DNA of 25,475 nucleotides. Source: an uncultured Lachnospiraceae bacterium (GTDB lineage Bacteria > Bacillota > Clostridia > Lachnospirales > Lachnospiraceae). Location of the stretch: NCBI GenBank assembly GCA_910588755.1, contig CAJUQZ010000051.1:1-25475 (forward strand), given 5' to 3'. A program made the translations under genes and the position numbers. Shown here piece by piece: positions 5,965 to 13,970 of the stretch (position 1 is its first letter; each line of letters starts with the position of its first letter). Under the pieces are notes generated by a model that saw only the letters and a list, made by a program, of their open reading frames with translations, had not been told where the DNA came from and did not search any database.

Positions 5965-7752
5965 ATGACGATCAAAAACAGCGCGGGAAGACGGAATATG
6001 ACTGTTCAGAAAAGAAAGACCTTCGTACTGTGCGTGGTCTCTGTCCTGACACTCTTACTGCTATGTGTGCGTGTGGGATATCTGATGATTTTCTGTTCGG
6101 AGTACTATACAGAGCTTGCAACGGACCTTCATGAGAGGGAGCGTGACATCAAGGCTGCAAGGGGAAGAATTATCGATTCGACAGGGACTGTACTAGCAGA
6201 TAACAAGACAGTCTGTACGATATCGGTCATTCACAGCCAGCTAAAAGACCCCGAACAGGTGATCGATATGTTGTGCCGGGAGCTTGGGCTTTCCGAGGAA
6301 TATGTGCGCAAGCGTGTGGAAAAATACAGTGCCAGGGAGCGTATTAAAAGCAATGTAGACAAAGAGACAGGCGACCGGATACGAAGTTATGATATGGCGG
6401 GAGTGAAGGTAGATGAAGATTATAAACGTTATTATCCATATGACGATCTGGCATCGAAGGTGCTAGGTTTTACAGGTGGGGACAATCAGGGTATTATTGG
6501 CCTTGAGGTTGTCTATGAGAAGTATCTGACCGGAAGAAAGGGACAGATCCTGACGCTTACAGACGCTAAGGGGATTGAGCTTGATGGTATGGGAGAGCGC
6601 AGGAAGGAGCCAGAGGAAGGGAAAGACCTGTATATTAGCCTTGATGTAAACATACAGAAGTATGCTACACAGCTTGCAAAGCAGGCATATGAGACAAAAC
6701 AGGCGGCAGGCGTGTCAATCATTGTTATGAACGTCAACAATGGTGAGATTCTTGCGATGGTGGATGTGCCGGAATTTCATCTCAATGATCCATATACACT
6801 GATCGAGGAGTTCCAGGTAGATACCATACAGTCAGAGGACACAGTAGAAGGGCAGACGAAGACAGGGCAGGAGAGCACGCAGGATTTTCTGAACGGCATG
6901 TGGAGAAATCAGTGCATCAACGATACCTATGAGCCGGGATCTACCTTTAAGATCATTACGGCGGCGGCGGGGCTTGAGAGCGGTGCGGTCCGTCTGGAAG
7001 ACCAGTTTTCGTGTCCTGGCTTTATCATCGTGGATGACCGCAAGATCCGCTGTCACAAGATTGCAGGTCATGGGGCAGAGGATTTTACCCACGCGGTCAT
7101 GAACTCCTGTAACCCGGTTTTTATCACGGTTGGCCTGCGGATTGGCGTGGAGCGCTACTACCAGTATTTTACGCAGTTTGGGTTGAAGCAAAAGACAGGA
7201 ATCGACCTCCCAGGCGAAGCGGGAACAATTGTTCACAAACCTGATAAGATGGGAGAGGTAGAGCTTGCCACAATGTCGTTTGGACAGTCCTTTCAGATTA
7301 CGCCAATCAGGCTGATGACAACCGTGGCGGGGTTGATTAACGGCGGAAAGCTGGTGACGCCGCATTTTGGCGTGAAGGCGGTGAGCACCGACGGTACGTC
7401 CGTCGATGAGTTTGTCTATCCGGTCTCAGAGGGGATTGTGTCAACAGAGACTACAGAGAAGCTTAGATATGCACTGGAGCAGGTTGTGGAGAACGGGGGC
7501 GGCAAGAACGGCTATGTGGAAGGCTTCCGTGTGGGTGGCAAGACTGCTACGAGCCAGACACTTCCAAGGGGAAACGGTAGATATATCGCTTCGTTTCTGG
7601 GATTTGCCCCGGCAGATGACCCCAAGGTCATGGCGCTGGCCATCATCGACACACCGCAGGGTACATATTATGGCGGGCAGATCGCAGCACCTGTCGTGCG
7701 TCAGCTTTTTGAGAATATCCTGCCATATTTGGAGGAGATCGGCTATGAGTGA
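5965..7752 (+). CDS. Class B penicillin-binding protein (SpoVD/FtsI family), second of two
   Basis: A second septal-type transpeptidase of 595 residues. It has a short cytoplasmic tail, a membrane span at about 20-43, a pedestal domain starting with AARGRIIDSTGTVLADN, and a transpeptidase domain. Catalytic motifs are STFK at 326-329 (EPGSTFK), SCN at 381-383, and KTAT at 526-529 in place of the common KTGT. The rest of the site (MSFGQSFQITPIRLM, GFAPADDPKVMALAIID) is well preserved, so it is probably active. There is no PASTA domain. Start ATG 5965 has AGAGGGG four bases upstream; ATG 5998 is a plausible alternative. Two consecutive class B PBPs in a spore former suggest one vegetative and one sporulation-specific enzyme; the assignment is undecided. 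Confidence 0.92.
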   Translation: MTIKNSAGRRNMTVQKRKTFVLCVVSVLTLLLLCVRVGYLMIFCSEYYTELATDLHERERDIKAARGRIIDSTGTVLADNKTVCTISVIHSQLKDPEQVIDMLCRELGLSEEYVRKRVEKYSARERIKSNVDKETGDRIRSYDMAGVKVDEDYKRYYPYDDLASKVLGFTGGDNQGIIGLEVVYEKYLTGRKGQILTLTDAKGIELDGMGERRKEPEEGKDLYISLDVNIQKYATQLAKQAYETKQAAGVSIIVMNVNNGEILAMVDVPEFHLNDPYTLIEEFQVDTIQSEDTVEGQTKTGQESTQDFLNGMWRNQCINDTYEPGSTFKIITAAAGLESGAVRLEDQFSCPGFIIVDDRKIRCHKIAGHGAEDFTHAVMNSCNPVFITVGLRIGVERYYQYFTQFGLKQKTGIDLPGEAGTIVHKPDKMGEVELATMSFGQSFQITPIRLMTTVAGLINGGKLVTPHFGVKAVSTDGTSVDEFVYPVSEGIVSTETTEKLRYALEQVVENGGGKNGYVEGFRVGGKTATSQTLPRGNGRYIASFLGFAPADDPKVMALAIIDTPQGTYYGGQIAAPVVRQLFENILPYLEEIGYE

Positions 7753-7797
7753 TGGCCGGGAAATATCATTATTCGTGGAAGAGGGTATAGGGATTAT

Positions 7798-9183
7798 ATG
7801 ATTGATATAAAGGATAAGAGTGTGATCATTGTCGGGACGGGCAAGAGCGGTATCGGTTCGGCTGTGCTGCTTGAAAAAAACGGTGCGCTGCCAGTGATAT
7901 ATGATGGAAATGAGAAGACAGATGTGGAGGCCGTGAGAGCATCACTGAAAGACCAGCTTGGCCATGAGACGGCGGCCGTCATTTATACAGGGACCTTCCC
8001 AGAAAAAATAACAGATGGTATTGAACTTGCTGTGTTAAGCCCGGGTGTGCCTGTCGATGCGGATTTCGTGGTGTATATGAAAGCGCAGGGTATTCATATA
8101 TGGGGCGAAATCGAGCTTGCGTACCACTTTGCAAAAGGCAGGGTACTTGCAATTACAGGCACGAATGGCAAGACGACGACGACATCGCTGGTGGGGCAGA
8201 TTATGCAGGAGTATTATGAGAGCGTTTACATTGTGGGCAACATCGGGAATCCCTACACGGACGCTGCGCCGTTCATGCGTGAGGATACCGTGTCAGTCGC
8301 AGAGGTTTCGAGCTTCCAGCTTGAGACAATCGAGGATTTTCACCCGCAGGTGTCAGCGATATTAAACATTACGCCCGATCACTTAAATCGCCATCATACG
8401 ATGGAGAACTACGCGGCGGCGAAGGAAGCGGTGACAAAGAATCAGACAGAGGAGGACTTCTGCATCCTCAATTATGAGAATGAATATACGCGAGCGTTCG
8501 GTGACAGGTGTCCAGCCAAGGTCGTGTATTTTTCCTCGGCGCGAAAGCTCCAGGACGGACTCTACTATGAAGGGGAAGAAATCTATCTCGCCACAGACGG
8601 CGTGTCACAGCGTCTATTGAATGTAAAGACGGATATGAACCTCGTTGGAATCTGCAACATAGAGAATGTTATGGCAGCAATCGGAATCAGCATGAGCGCG
8701 GGTGTGCCAATGAAAAATATCCTTGACACAATCAGGCGTTTTGTGGCAGTGGAGCACAGGATTGAGTATGTGGCGACAAAGAGGGGGGTTGTGTACTACA
8801 ATGACTCCAAGGCGACCAACACAGATGCCGCCATACAGGGAATCAGGGCAATGGACCGGCCGACGGTGCTGATTGGCGGCGGGTACGATAAGGGGAGCAC
8901 TTATGATGACTGGATAGGCAGCTTTGACGGTAAGGTGAAGAAGCTTGTCCTGATCGGACAGACGCGGGAGAAAATAGCGGCGTGTGCAGTCAAATGTGGC
9001 TTTCCACGGGAGGATATACTCTTTGAGGATACGTTCGAGGCGGCGCTTGACACCTGCGTGAGGGAGGCAGAAGCAGGGGACGCCGTGCTCCTATCGCCTG
9101 CCTGCGCAAGTTGGGGAATGTTCCCGAATTATGAGGTGAGGGGTTGTCAATTCAAGGATTACGTAAACAAGCTAAAGGAGTGA
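7798..9183 (+). CDS. murD: UDP-N-acetylmuramoylalanine--D-glutamate ligase MurD
   Basis: MurD is the cytoplasmic ATP-dependent ligase that adds D-glutamate to UDP-MurNAc-L-alanine. The 461-residue length is normal. An N-terminal Rossmann-like UDP-binding domain contains VIIVGTGKSGIGSA, the Mur-ligase P-loop GTNGKTTT is at residues 121-128, the central domain has EVSSFQLETI and ILNITPDHLNRH, and the C-terminal domain starts near VEHRIEYV with the YNDSKATNTDA motif. It lies 45 bases after the second PBP; mraY, often found at this position in Firmicutes clusters, is missing. The next gene's ribosome binding site overlaps its stop codon, so the two are probably co-translated. Confidence 0.96.
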   Translation: MIDIKDKSVIIVGTGKSGIGSAVLLEKNGALPVIYDGNEKTDVEAVRASLKDQLGHETAAVIYTGTFPEKITDGIELAVLSPGVPVDADFVVYMKAQGIHIWGEIELAYHFAKGRVLAITGTNGKTTTTSLVGQIMQEYYESVYIVGNIGNPYTDAAPFMREDTVSVAEVSSFQLETIEDFHPQVSAILNITPDHLNRHHTMENYAAAKEAVTKNQTEEDFCILNYENEYTRAFGDRCPAKVVYFSSARKLQDGLYYEGEEIYLATDGVSQRLLNVKTDMNLVGICNIENVMAAIGISMSAGVPMKNILDTIRRFVAVEHRIEYVATKRGVVYYNDSKATNTDAAIQGIRAMDRPTVLIGGGYDKGSTYDDWIGSFDGKVKKLVLIGQTREKIAACAVKCGFPREDILFEDTFEAALDTCVREAEAGDAVLLSPACASWGMFPNYEVRGCQFKDYVNKLKE

Positions 9184-9187
9184 TATT

Positions 9188-10354
9188 GTGGCAAGACAGC
9201 TCGTGGCAAAGCAGCCAATAAAATTTCGCAGCAGCAAACACAATATGGATTATGTGCTTCTGACAGTGGTTCTGTTTCTGGTTGGTTTTGGGCTTTTGAT
9301 GATATATTCGGTGAGCTCTTATGAGGCCGGGGTGGACTATGGAGATTCCGCATTTTATCTGAAAAACCAGGCGCAGAATACTGTTGTTGGATTTGTTGCA
9401 CTGTTTATTATGATTAAGTTTCCATATAAGGAGCTGCAGCGGTTTGATGTGCTGGCAATGATTGTGTCAGCGGTATTGATTATGTTGGTAAAAACGCCAA
9501 TTGGCATCACCAGAAACGGTGCGAGCCGTTGGATTAATGTGGGAATCACGACATTTCAGCCGGCTGAGGTGGCAAAGATCGGTGTGATTATCTATCTGGC
9601 TAGTATTATCCAGCGGCTCGAGAGCTTGGGCAAAAATATCATACGGACGCCAAAGGGGCTTGCAATTGTGCTGGTGCCGCCCACTATCATCGCAGGATTA
9701 GTCTACATACTGACCAGCAATTTAAGCTCTGCCATTATTATCATGGGGATTGCGGTGGCGATGGTTTTTGTGGCAGTGCCGGATTACAAATGGTTCGTGG
9801 TGGCTGGTGTGACGGGGCTTGCCGCGGTTATGGCGCTGGTGACATATGTCGCTAACGCGGATACATCGGGTGGAAGTTTCCGTATGGGACGTATTGCAGC
9901 ATGGCTTCATCCGGAAGCCTACAGCACGGATAAGGCGTTTCAGACGCTGCAGGCGCTGTATGCCATCGGCTCAGGTGGTATCTGGGGAAAAGGGTTGGGA
10001 CAGAGTATGCAGAAGCGGGGGTTTCTGCCAGAGGCCCAGAATGACATGATTTTCTCTATTATCTGCGAGGAGCTGGGACTGTTTGGCGCGGTGGCGATTA
10101 TCCTACTCTTTGTGGTGCTGATCTGGAGCTGCATGGTGATTGCCAACAAGACAGTGGACCGGTTTGGCTCGCTGCTTGTAGTGGGTGTCATGGCGCACTA
10201 TGCCATACAGGTTATCTTAAACATTGCTGTTGTGACCAACACAATCCCAAACACAGGAATTACGCTGCCGTTTATCAGTTATGGCGGCACCTCGACACTC
10301 TTTTTGCTGGTGGAGATTGGAATTGTGCTGAATGTGAGCAAGAACTGTCGGTAA
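9188..10354 (+). CDS. ftsW: SEDS-family peptidoglycan glycosyltransferase FtsW/SpoVE
   Basis: A polytopic membrane protein (388 residues, about ten spans) that polymerises lipid II at the septum together with a class B PBP. Family landmarks include GASRWINVG, FQPAEVAKIG, a central extracytoplasmic loop with MGRIAAWLHPE, the block GSGGIWGKGLGQS, FLPEAQNDMIFSIICEELG with the conserved catalytic-type Asp at 286, and the C-terminal NTGITLPFISYGGTS. The start is GTG 9188, with AAAGGAG overlapping the end of murD, so it begins 5 bases after the murD stop. In spore formers the same family includes SpoVE; position between murD and murA fits either name. Confidence 0.93.
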   Translation: MARQLVAKQPIKFRSSKHNMDYVLLTVVLFLVGFGLLMIYSVSSYEAGVDYGDSAFYLKNQAQNTVVGFVALFIMIKFPYKELQRFDVLAMIVSAVLIMLVKTPIGITRNGASRWINVGITTFQPAEVAKIGVIIYLASIIQRLESLGKNIIRTPKGLAIVLVPPTIIAGLVYILTSNLSSAIIIMGIAVAMVFVAVPDYKWFVVAGVTGLAAVMALVTYVANADTSGGSFRMGRIAAWLHPEAYSTDKAFQTLQALYAIGSGGIWGKGLGQSMQKRGFLPEAQNDMIFSIICEELGLFGAVAIILLFVVLIWSCMVIANKTVDRFGSLLVVGVMAHYAIQVILNIAVVTNTIPNTGITLPFISYGGTSTLFLLVEIGIVLNVSKNCR

Positions 10355-10363
10355 TTTTTTGTT

Positions 10364-10392
10364 GGTAAATAATCACCTAGTAATTATTTACC
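10364..10392. promoter_or_regulatory. Perfect 10-bp inverted repeat before murA
   Basis: GGTAAATAAT (10364-10373) and ATTATTTACC (10383-10392) are perfect inverted arms separated by nine bases (CACCTAGTA). No U-tract follows, and the repeat ends ten bases before a consensus TATAAT, so it covers the region where a -35 element should be. This is operator-like, but I do not recognise the regulator. Confidence 0.6.
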
Positions 10393-10402
10393 TATTCACG
10401 CA

Positions 10403-10408
10403 TATAAT
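10403..10408 (+). promoter_or_regulatory. -10 box of a probable murA promoter
   Basis: A consensus TATAAT lies 33 bases before the chosen murA start. No good -35 hexamer stands 17 bp upstream (GTAATT at 10380-10385), which fits a promoter that needs an activator or is controlled through the inverted repeat overlapping that position. Confidence 0.5.
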
Positions 10409-10440
10409 ATGATGATTGATTGGATTATGTGGTGAAACAG

Positions 10441-11745
10441 ATGGCCCATTTTGGCAGAGATGATGTGTCTATAAGGATGGAGGGAGAAAGGCCGCTTGGC
10501 GGCAGGATACGGATACAGGGTTCTAAAAACGCAGCGCTTCCGATACTGGCGGCCTGTATGCTGATACCGGGGGAATGCGTGCTGCGCGGTTGTCCAGATA
10601 TCTCGGATATCGAATGTATGTTCAACCTTCTGGAGAGCACAGGGGCAAAGACTTCCCGGACAGCAGACCAGGTAAAGATCGACACAGGCAGCGTGCGGGA
10701 GTACAGACTGCCGGAAAAATATGTCTCGGCAATGCGCTCGTCCGTTGTCCTGATGGGCGCGATGCTAGGGCGGCTGGGCGAGGTGCATGTCAACTATCCC
10801 GGCGGGTGTGTCATCGGCGAGCGGCCCATTGACTTGCATCTGTATGGATTGGAAAAGCTTGGTGCGCAGATATGGATTGACGGAAACCATATCCATGCAT
10901 ATGCCGATGAGCTCAGGGGCGCAACGGTCACGTTCCCGTTTCCCAGCGTGGGGGCGACACAGAATGTGATTATGGCGGCTGTGACAGCCCGGGGCACGAC
11001 GGTTATCAAAAATGCCGCAAAGGAGCCTGAGATTATTGAGCTGTGCAGATTTTTAAATATGGCAGGAGCGGATATTGACTATTCGGGCACGTTATTAAAG
11101 ACAGGCAGAATCGTGATCCGGGGCGTCGAGCTTTCAAGGCTTTGCGGCGTCGTGTACGATGTCATTCCTGACAGGATTGTCGCGGGGACGTATCTCTTTG
11201 CAGCCTTGGCAGCAGGCGGTGAGATTACACTGGAAAATATTCCCATAAGACAGCTGGACAGTATCTGTGATACGATAAGGAGGATGGGTGCCATGCTCAC
11301 TGTCCGCGCAGCGCAAAATGAGGTGACAATCAACGCGTGCGACCGTGACCGCATTGTAAATGTCCCATACATAGAAACAGAGGTGTATCCGGATTTCCCG
11401 ACAGACTTACAGTCACCGCTGCTCGTGGCGGCATGCGCTGCAAAGGGGAAGCTGGTTGTCAGGGAGAAGATTTTTTCTAGCAGATTTCGGATTGTGGAGG
11501 AACTGCAGAGAATGGGCGCGGACATCACCGTCGAAGGGGACACCGCAGTTGTGACAGGCGGTAGGAAACTCGAGGGGCGGACTGTCATTGCAAGGGAGCT
11601 TAGGGGCGGCGCGGCGCTTGTCATCGCAGGCTTGTGCGCGGCAGGTATCACAACGGTGGCTGATTCAGGGTTTATCAGGAGAGGTTATCAGGATATTGTA
11701 GGGGATTTTACACAACTTGGGGCGCGGATTGGCTATGTTGGCTGA
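10441..11745 (+). CDS. murA: UDP-N-acetylglucosamine 1-carboxyvinyltransferase MurA
   Basis: MurA transfers enolpyruvate from phosphoenolpyruvate to UDP-GlcNAc, the first committed step of peptidoglycan synthesis, and is the fosfomycin target. The substrate-binding GSKNAALPI motif has K29-N30 (numbered from ATG 10441). The catalytic cysteine is present at residue 123 in YPGGCVIGERPIDLH, so it is the Cys type rather than the Asp-bearing resistant type. YPDFPTDLQSPLLVA and RFRIVEELQRMGADI are further family blocks. The start is uncertain because no strong ribosome binding site is visible: ATG 10441 was chosen, TTG 10420 and GTG 10429 are possible in frame, and ATG 10477 would begin close to the usual family N-terminus. 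Firmicutes often carry two murA genes; this is the dcw-linked one. Confidence 0.94.
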   Translation: MAHFGRDDVSIRMEGERPLGGRIRIQGSKNAALPILAACMLIPGECVLRGCPDISDIECMFNLLESTGAKTSRTADQVKIDTGSVREYRLPEKYVSAMRSSVVLMGAMLGRLGEVHVNYPGGCVIGERPIDLHLYGLEKLGAQIWIDGNHIHAYADELRGATVTFPFPSVGATQNVIMAAVTARGTTVIKNAAKEPEIIELCRFLNMAGADIDYSGTLLKTGRIVIRGVELSRLCGVVYDVIPDRIVAGTYLFAALAAGGEITLENIPIRQLDSICDTIRRMGAMLTVRAAQNEVTINACDRDRIVNVPYIETEVYPDFPTDLQSPLLVAACAAKGKLVVREKIFSSRFRIVEELQRMGADITVEGDTAVVTGGRKLEGRTVIARELRGGAALVIAGLCAAGITTVADSGFIRRGYQDIVGDFTQLGARIGYVG

Positions 11746-11770
11746 CAGACTCCGGGAATGAGGAAAAGGC

Positions 11771-12526
11771 ATGGAAAAACAGTACAGTGAACTAATAAAA
11801 ATGCCAGAAATGAGAATCAAACTGCGGATTATCATGATACTGGGCATCATCAATGTACTTCTTGGGGCGTCGTATTTCGTGCTGACGCACTATGCCGTCA
11901 GGACTGTCCAGGTCGATGGCAACAAGCACTATTCCGCCGAGGAGATCAAGGCAATGGTCATGACAGGATTTCTGGGTGACAACTCCCTGTACCTGTCCCT
12001 GAAATACAAGAATAAGGGGATTGAGGATGTCCCGTTTGTGGAGACGATGGATGTCGTGGTCCAGTCAAATGACACAATCCGCATCAACGTTTACGAGAAG
12101 GCGCTTGCAGGCTATGTGCAGTATCTGGGCAGGTACATGTATTTTGACAATGAGGGCGTCGTGGTTGAGTCCTCCAAAGTCACCACAAAGGGCATTCCCC
12201 AGGTGACAGGACTTGATTTTGACCATATTATACTCCACGAGAAGCTTCCCGTGGAAAATGATCAGATTTTTCAGAATATACTGACAATCACGAAGCTGCT
12301 CAACAAATATGATGTCCTGTGCGACAAGATACAGTTTGACAGCAACTATAATGTCATACTTGGGTACAGTACAGTGAAGGTCCGGATTGGCCCTATGGAA
12401 AACCTCGATGAAAAGCTGATGCAGTTGCCCCAGATTCTGCCGTCCCTAGCGGGGGAGAAGGGGACGCTGGATTTGCAGAACTACACAGCGGACCGCAAAA
12501 GTGTTTCTTTTGAAAAGGGAAACTGA
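11771..12526 (+). CDS. divIB: Cell division protein DivIB/FtsQ
   Basis: A bitopic divisome protein that stabilises the FtsL/DivIC complex at the septum. Of 251 residues, about 1-18 are cytoplasmic, about 19-40 form one membrane span (IIMILGIINVLLGASYFVL), and a POTRA domain follows (VRTVQVDGNKHYSAEEI), then an FtsQ-type beta domain (INVYEKALAGYVQYLGRYMYFD, GIPQVTGLDF). The start is ATG 11771 with GAGGAAAAGG immediately upstream. It lies 25 bases after murA, suggesting co-transcription. The order murA-divIB-ftsZ is typical of Firmicutes, and ftsA is absent between divIB and ftsZ. Confidence 0.9.
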   Translation: MEKQYSELIKMPEMRIKLRIIMILGIINVLLGASYFVLTHYAVRTVQVDGNKHYSAEEIKAMVMTGFLGDNSLYLSLKYKNKGIEDVPFVETMDVVVQSNDTIRINVYEKALAGYVQYLGRYMYFDNEGVVVESSKVTTKGIPQVTGLDFDHIILHEKLPVENDQIFQNILTITKLLNKYDVLCDKIQFDSNYNVILGYSTVKVRIGPMENLDEKLMQLPQILPSLAGEKGTLDLQNYTADRKSVSFEKGN

Positions 12527-12603
12527 AAAAGAAAATGGGATGTAAAAATGGGAAGCGGATATCAGGGCTCACAATAAAATAAAAAAGAAAAGTAAAAAAT
12601 AGG

Positions 12604-12632
12604 TTGATTAATTGCTAAAAAAATTATATGAT
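12604..12632 (+). promoter_or_regulatory. SigA-type promoter of ftsZ
   Basis: A -35 box TTGATT (12604-12609), a 17-bp spacer and a -10 box TATGAT (12627-12632) in an A-rich gap of 150 bases between divIB and ftsZ. The predicted start of transcription is near 12639, leaving a leader of about 38 bases. Confidence 0.7.
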
Positions 12633-12676
12633 AAGTTAGATGGAATTTAATAGGAAGTATGAAGGAGGAAGGAAAC

Positions 12677-13879
12677 TTGCTCGAGATTAGATCAAACGAA
12701 ACAGACGCAGCAGCAAGGATAATAGTAGTAGGTGTCGGCGGCGCAGGCAACAACGCTGTCAACCGAATGATAGATGAGACGATTACAGGTGTTGAGTTTA
12801 TAGGTGTCAATACAGACAAGCAGGCCCTGCAGCTGTGCAAGGCGCCCAAGCTTTTGCAGATCGGGGAGAAGCTGACCAAGGGACTTGGTGCAGGAGCGAA
12901 GCCCGAGGTGGGCGAGAAGGCCGCAGAGGAGAGCTCGGAGGATATAAAGGAATCACTGAAAGGGGCGGACATGGTATTTGTCACCTGCGGAATGGGCGGC
13001 GGTACTGGGACAGGCGCGGCGCCTATTGTGGCGGCGATTGCCAAGGAGATGGGCATTCTCACGGTCGGCGTTGTCACGAAGCCCTTTAAGTTCGAGGCGC
13101 GTACCCGTATGACGAACGCCCTGACAGGGATTGAGAAGCTCAAGGAGCACGTGGATACGCTGATTGTCATTCCCAATGACAAGCTGCTTGAGATCGTTGA
13201 CAGACGGACAACCATGCCAGATGCGCTGAAAAAGGCGGACGAGGTGCTCCAGCAGTCCGTGCAGGGCATCACGGACCTCATTAACGTGCCATCTGTCATC
13301 AACTTGGACTTTGCGGATGTGCAGACGGTTATGAAGGAGAAGGGTATCGCGCATATTGGCATCGGTTACGGCAAGGGGGAGGACAAGGCCGCAGAGGCCA
13401 TCAAGATGGCTGTCAATTCACCGCTCCTGGAGACGACGCTCGATGGTGCAACAGATGTTATTTTAAATATTTCAGGCGATATCTCCATCTTTGACGCAAA
13501 CGACGCAGCAAGCTATGTGCAGGAGCTTGCAGGGGAGGATATCAATGTCATCTTCGGTGCGATGTACAACGAGGATATGGCGGATTCCTGCACTGTTACG
13601 GTCATTGCGACAGGTATCGTCGAGAAGAAGCAGAATATACCGCTCAACAATATGGGCAGGATCAACAGCAATTTTTCGGTGAAGCCAAACAACGTACCAG
13701 GTGCACCGGCAAGGCCAAGACCGCAGGCACCGGCAGGTGGCAATGTGATTTATCCAAATGGACAGGCTCCCCAGGGGGACGGGCAGCCCAGGCCAAACAA
13801 CGGGCTCAAACCGCCAACAGATTTAAGAAGCAATGTGAAGGAACAGACTCTGAACATACCAAGTTTTTTAAAGAGATAG
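12677..13879 (+). CDS. ftsZ: Cell division GTPase FtsZ (TTG start)
   Basis: FtsZ is the tubulin-like GTPase that polymerises into the Z ring. Evidence: RIIVVGVGGAGNNAVNRMID at the nucleotide site, the tubulin signature GGGTGTG at residues 107-113, the T7 loop NLDFADVQTVM, and a conserved C-terminal peptide NIPSFLKR after a Pro/Gly/Asn-rich linker. Length is 400 residues. The start is a TTG at 12677, not the ATG at 12659: a near-perfect ribosome binding site AAGGAGG (12662-12668) lies inside that longer frame, eight bases before the TTG, and the TTG gives the MLEI N-terminus expected for this group. The gene has its own promoter and ends in a strong terminator interleaved with the spoIIGA promoter. 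Confidence 0.96.
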   Translation: MLEIRSNETDAAARIIVVGVGGAGNNAVNRMIDETITGVEFIGVNTDKQALQLCKAPKLLQIGEKLTKGLGAGAKPEVGEKAAEESSEDIKESLKGADMVFVTCGMGGGTGTGAAPIVAAIAKEMGILTVGVVTKPFKFEARTRMTNALTGIEKLKEHVDTLIVIPNDKLLEIVDRRTTMPDALKKADEVLQQSVQGITDLINVPSVINLDFADVQTVMKEKGIAHIGIGYGKGEDKAAEAIKMAVNSPLLETTLDGATDVILNISGDISIFDANDAASYVQELAGEDINVIFGAMYNEDMADSCTVTVIATGIVEKKQNIPLNNMGRINSNFSVKPNNVPGAPARPRPQAPAGGNVIYPNGQAPQGDGQPRPNNGLKPPTDLRSNVKEQTLNIPSFLKR

Positions 13880-13886
13880 CATAAAA

Positions 13887-13953
13887 AGTCGAAAAATAAA
13901 CATCATTTTGTCCCATGCTTTGACAAAAAAGCATGGGACATTTTTTGTATAAT
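13887..13953 (+). promoter_or_regulatory. Sporulation-type spoIIGA promoter with 22-bp spacer and Spo0A-like boxes
   Basis: A consensus TTGACA (13920-13925) and a consensus TATAAT (13948-13953) are separated by 22 bp instead of 17. The Bacillus subtilis spoIIG promoter is known for this same 22-bp spacing: it is used by SigA RNA polymerase and activated by phosphorylated Spo0A bound upstream. Spo0A-box-like sequences here are AGTCGAA (13887-13893; consensus TGTCGAA) and TTTGACAAAA (13919-13928), which overlaps the -35 box. Confidence 0.65.
13909..13946 (+). terminator. Rho-independent terminator of ftsZ
   Basis: An 11-bp perfect stem, TGTCCCATGCT (13909-13919) with AGCATGGGACA (13930-13940), is followed by TTTTTT (13941-13946). 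The loop contains TTGACA, the apparent -35 element of the next promoter. Confidence 0.9.
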
Positions 13954-13970
13954 TCTTTTTAAGGACGGAG

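Noticed and set aside
7540..7551. Inactivated PBP because of KTAT
   Set aside because: Ser, Lys and SxN residues are intact and the surrounding sequence is well conserved, so a variant motif is more likely than loss of function.
3580..7752. Recent duplication of the PBP gene
   Set aside because: The two proteins share fold and motifs but differ widely in length, tails and sequence between motifs; they look like old paralogues.
10364..10392. Terminator after ftsW
   Set aside because: The stem is AT-rich and no U-tract follows it; an operator or mRNA structure fits better.
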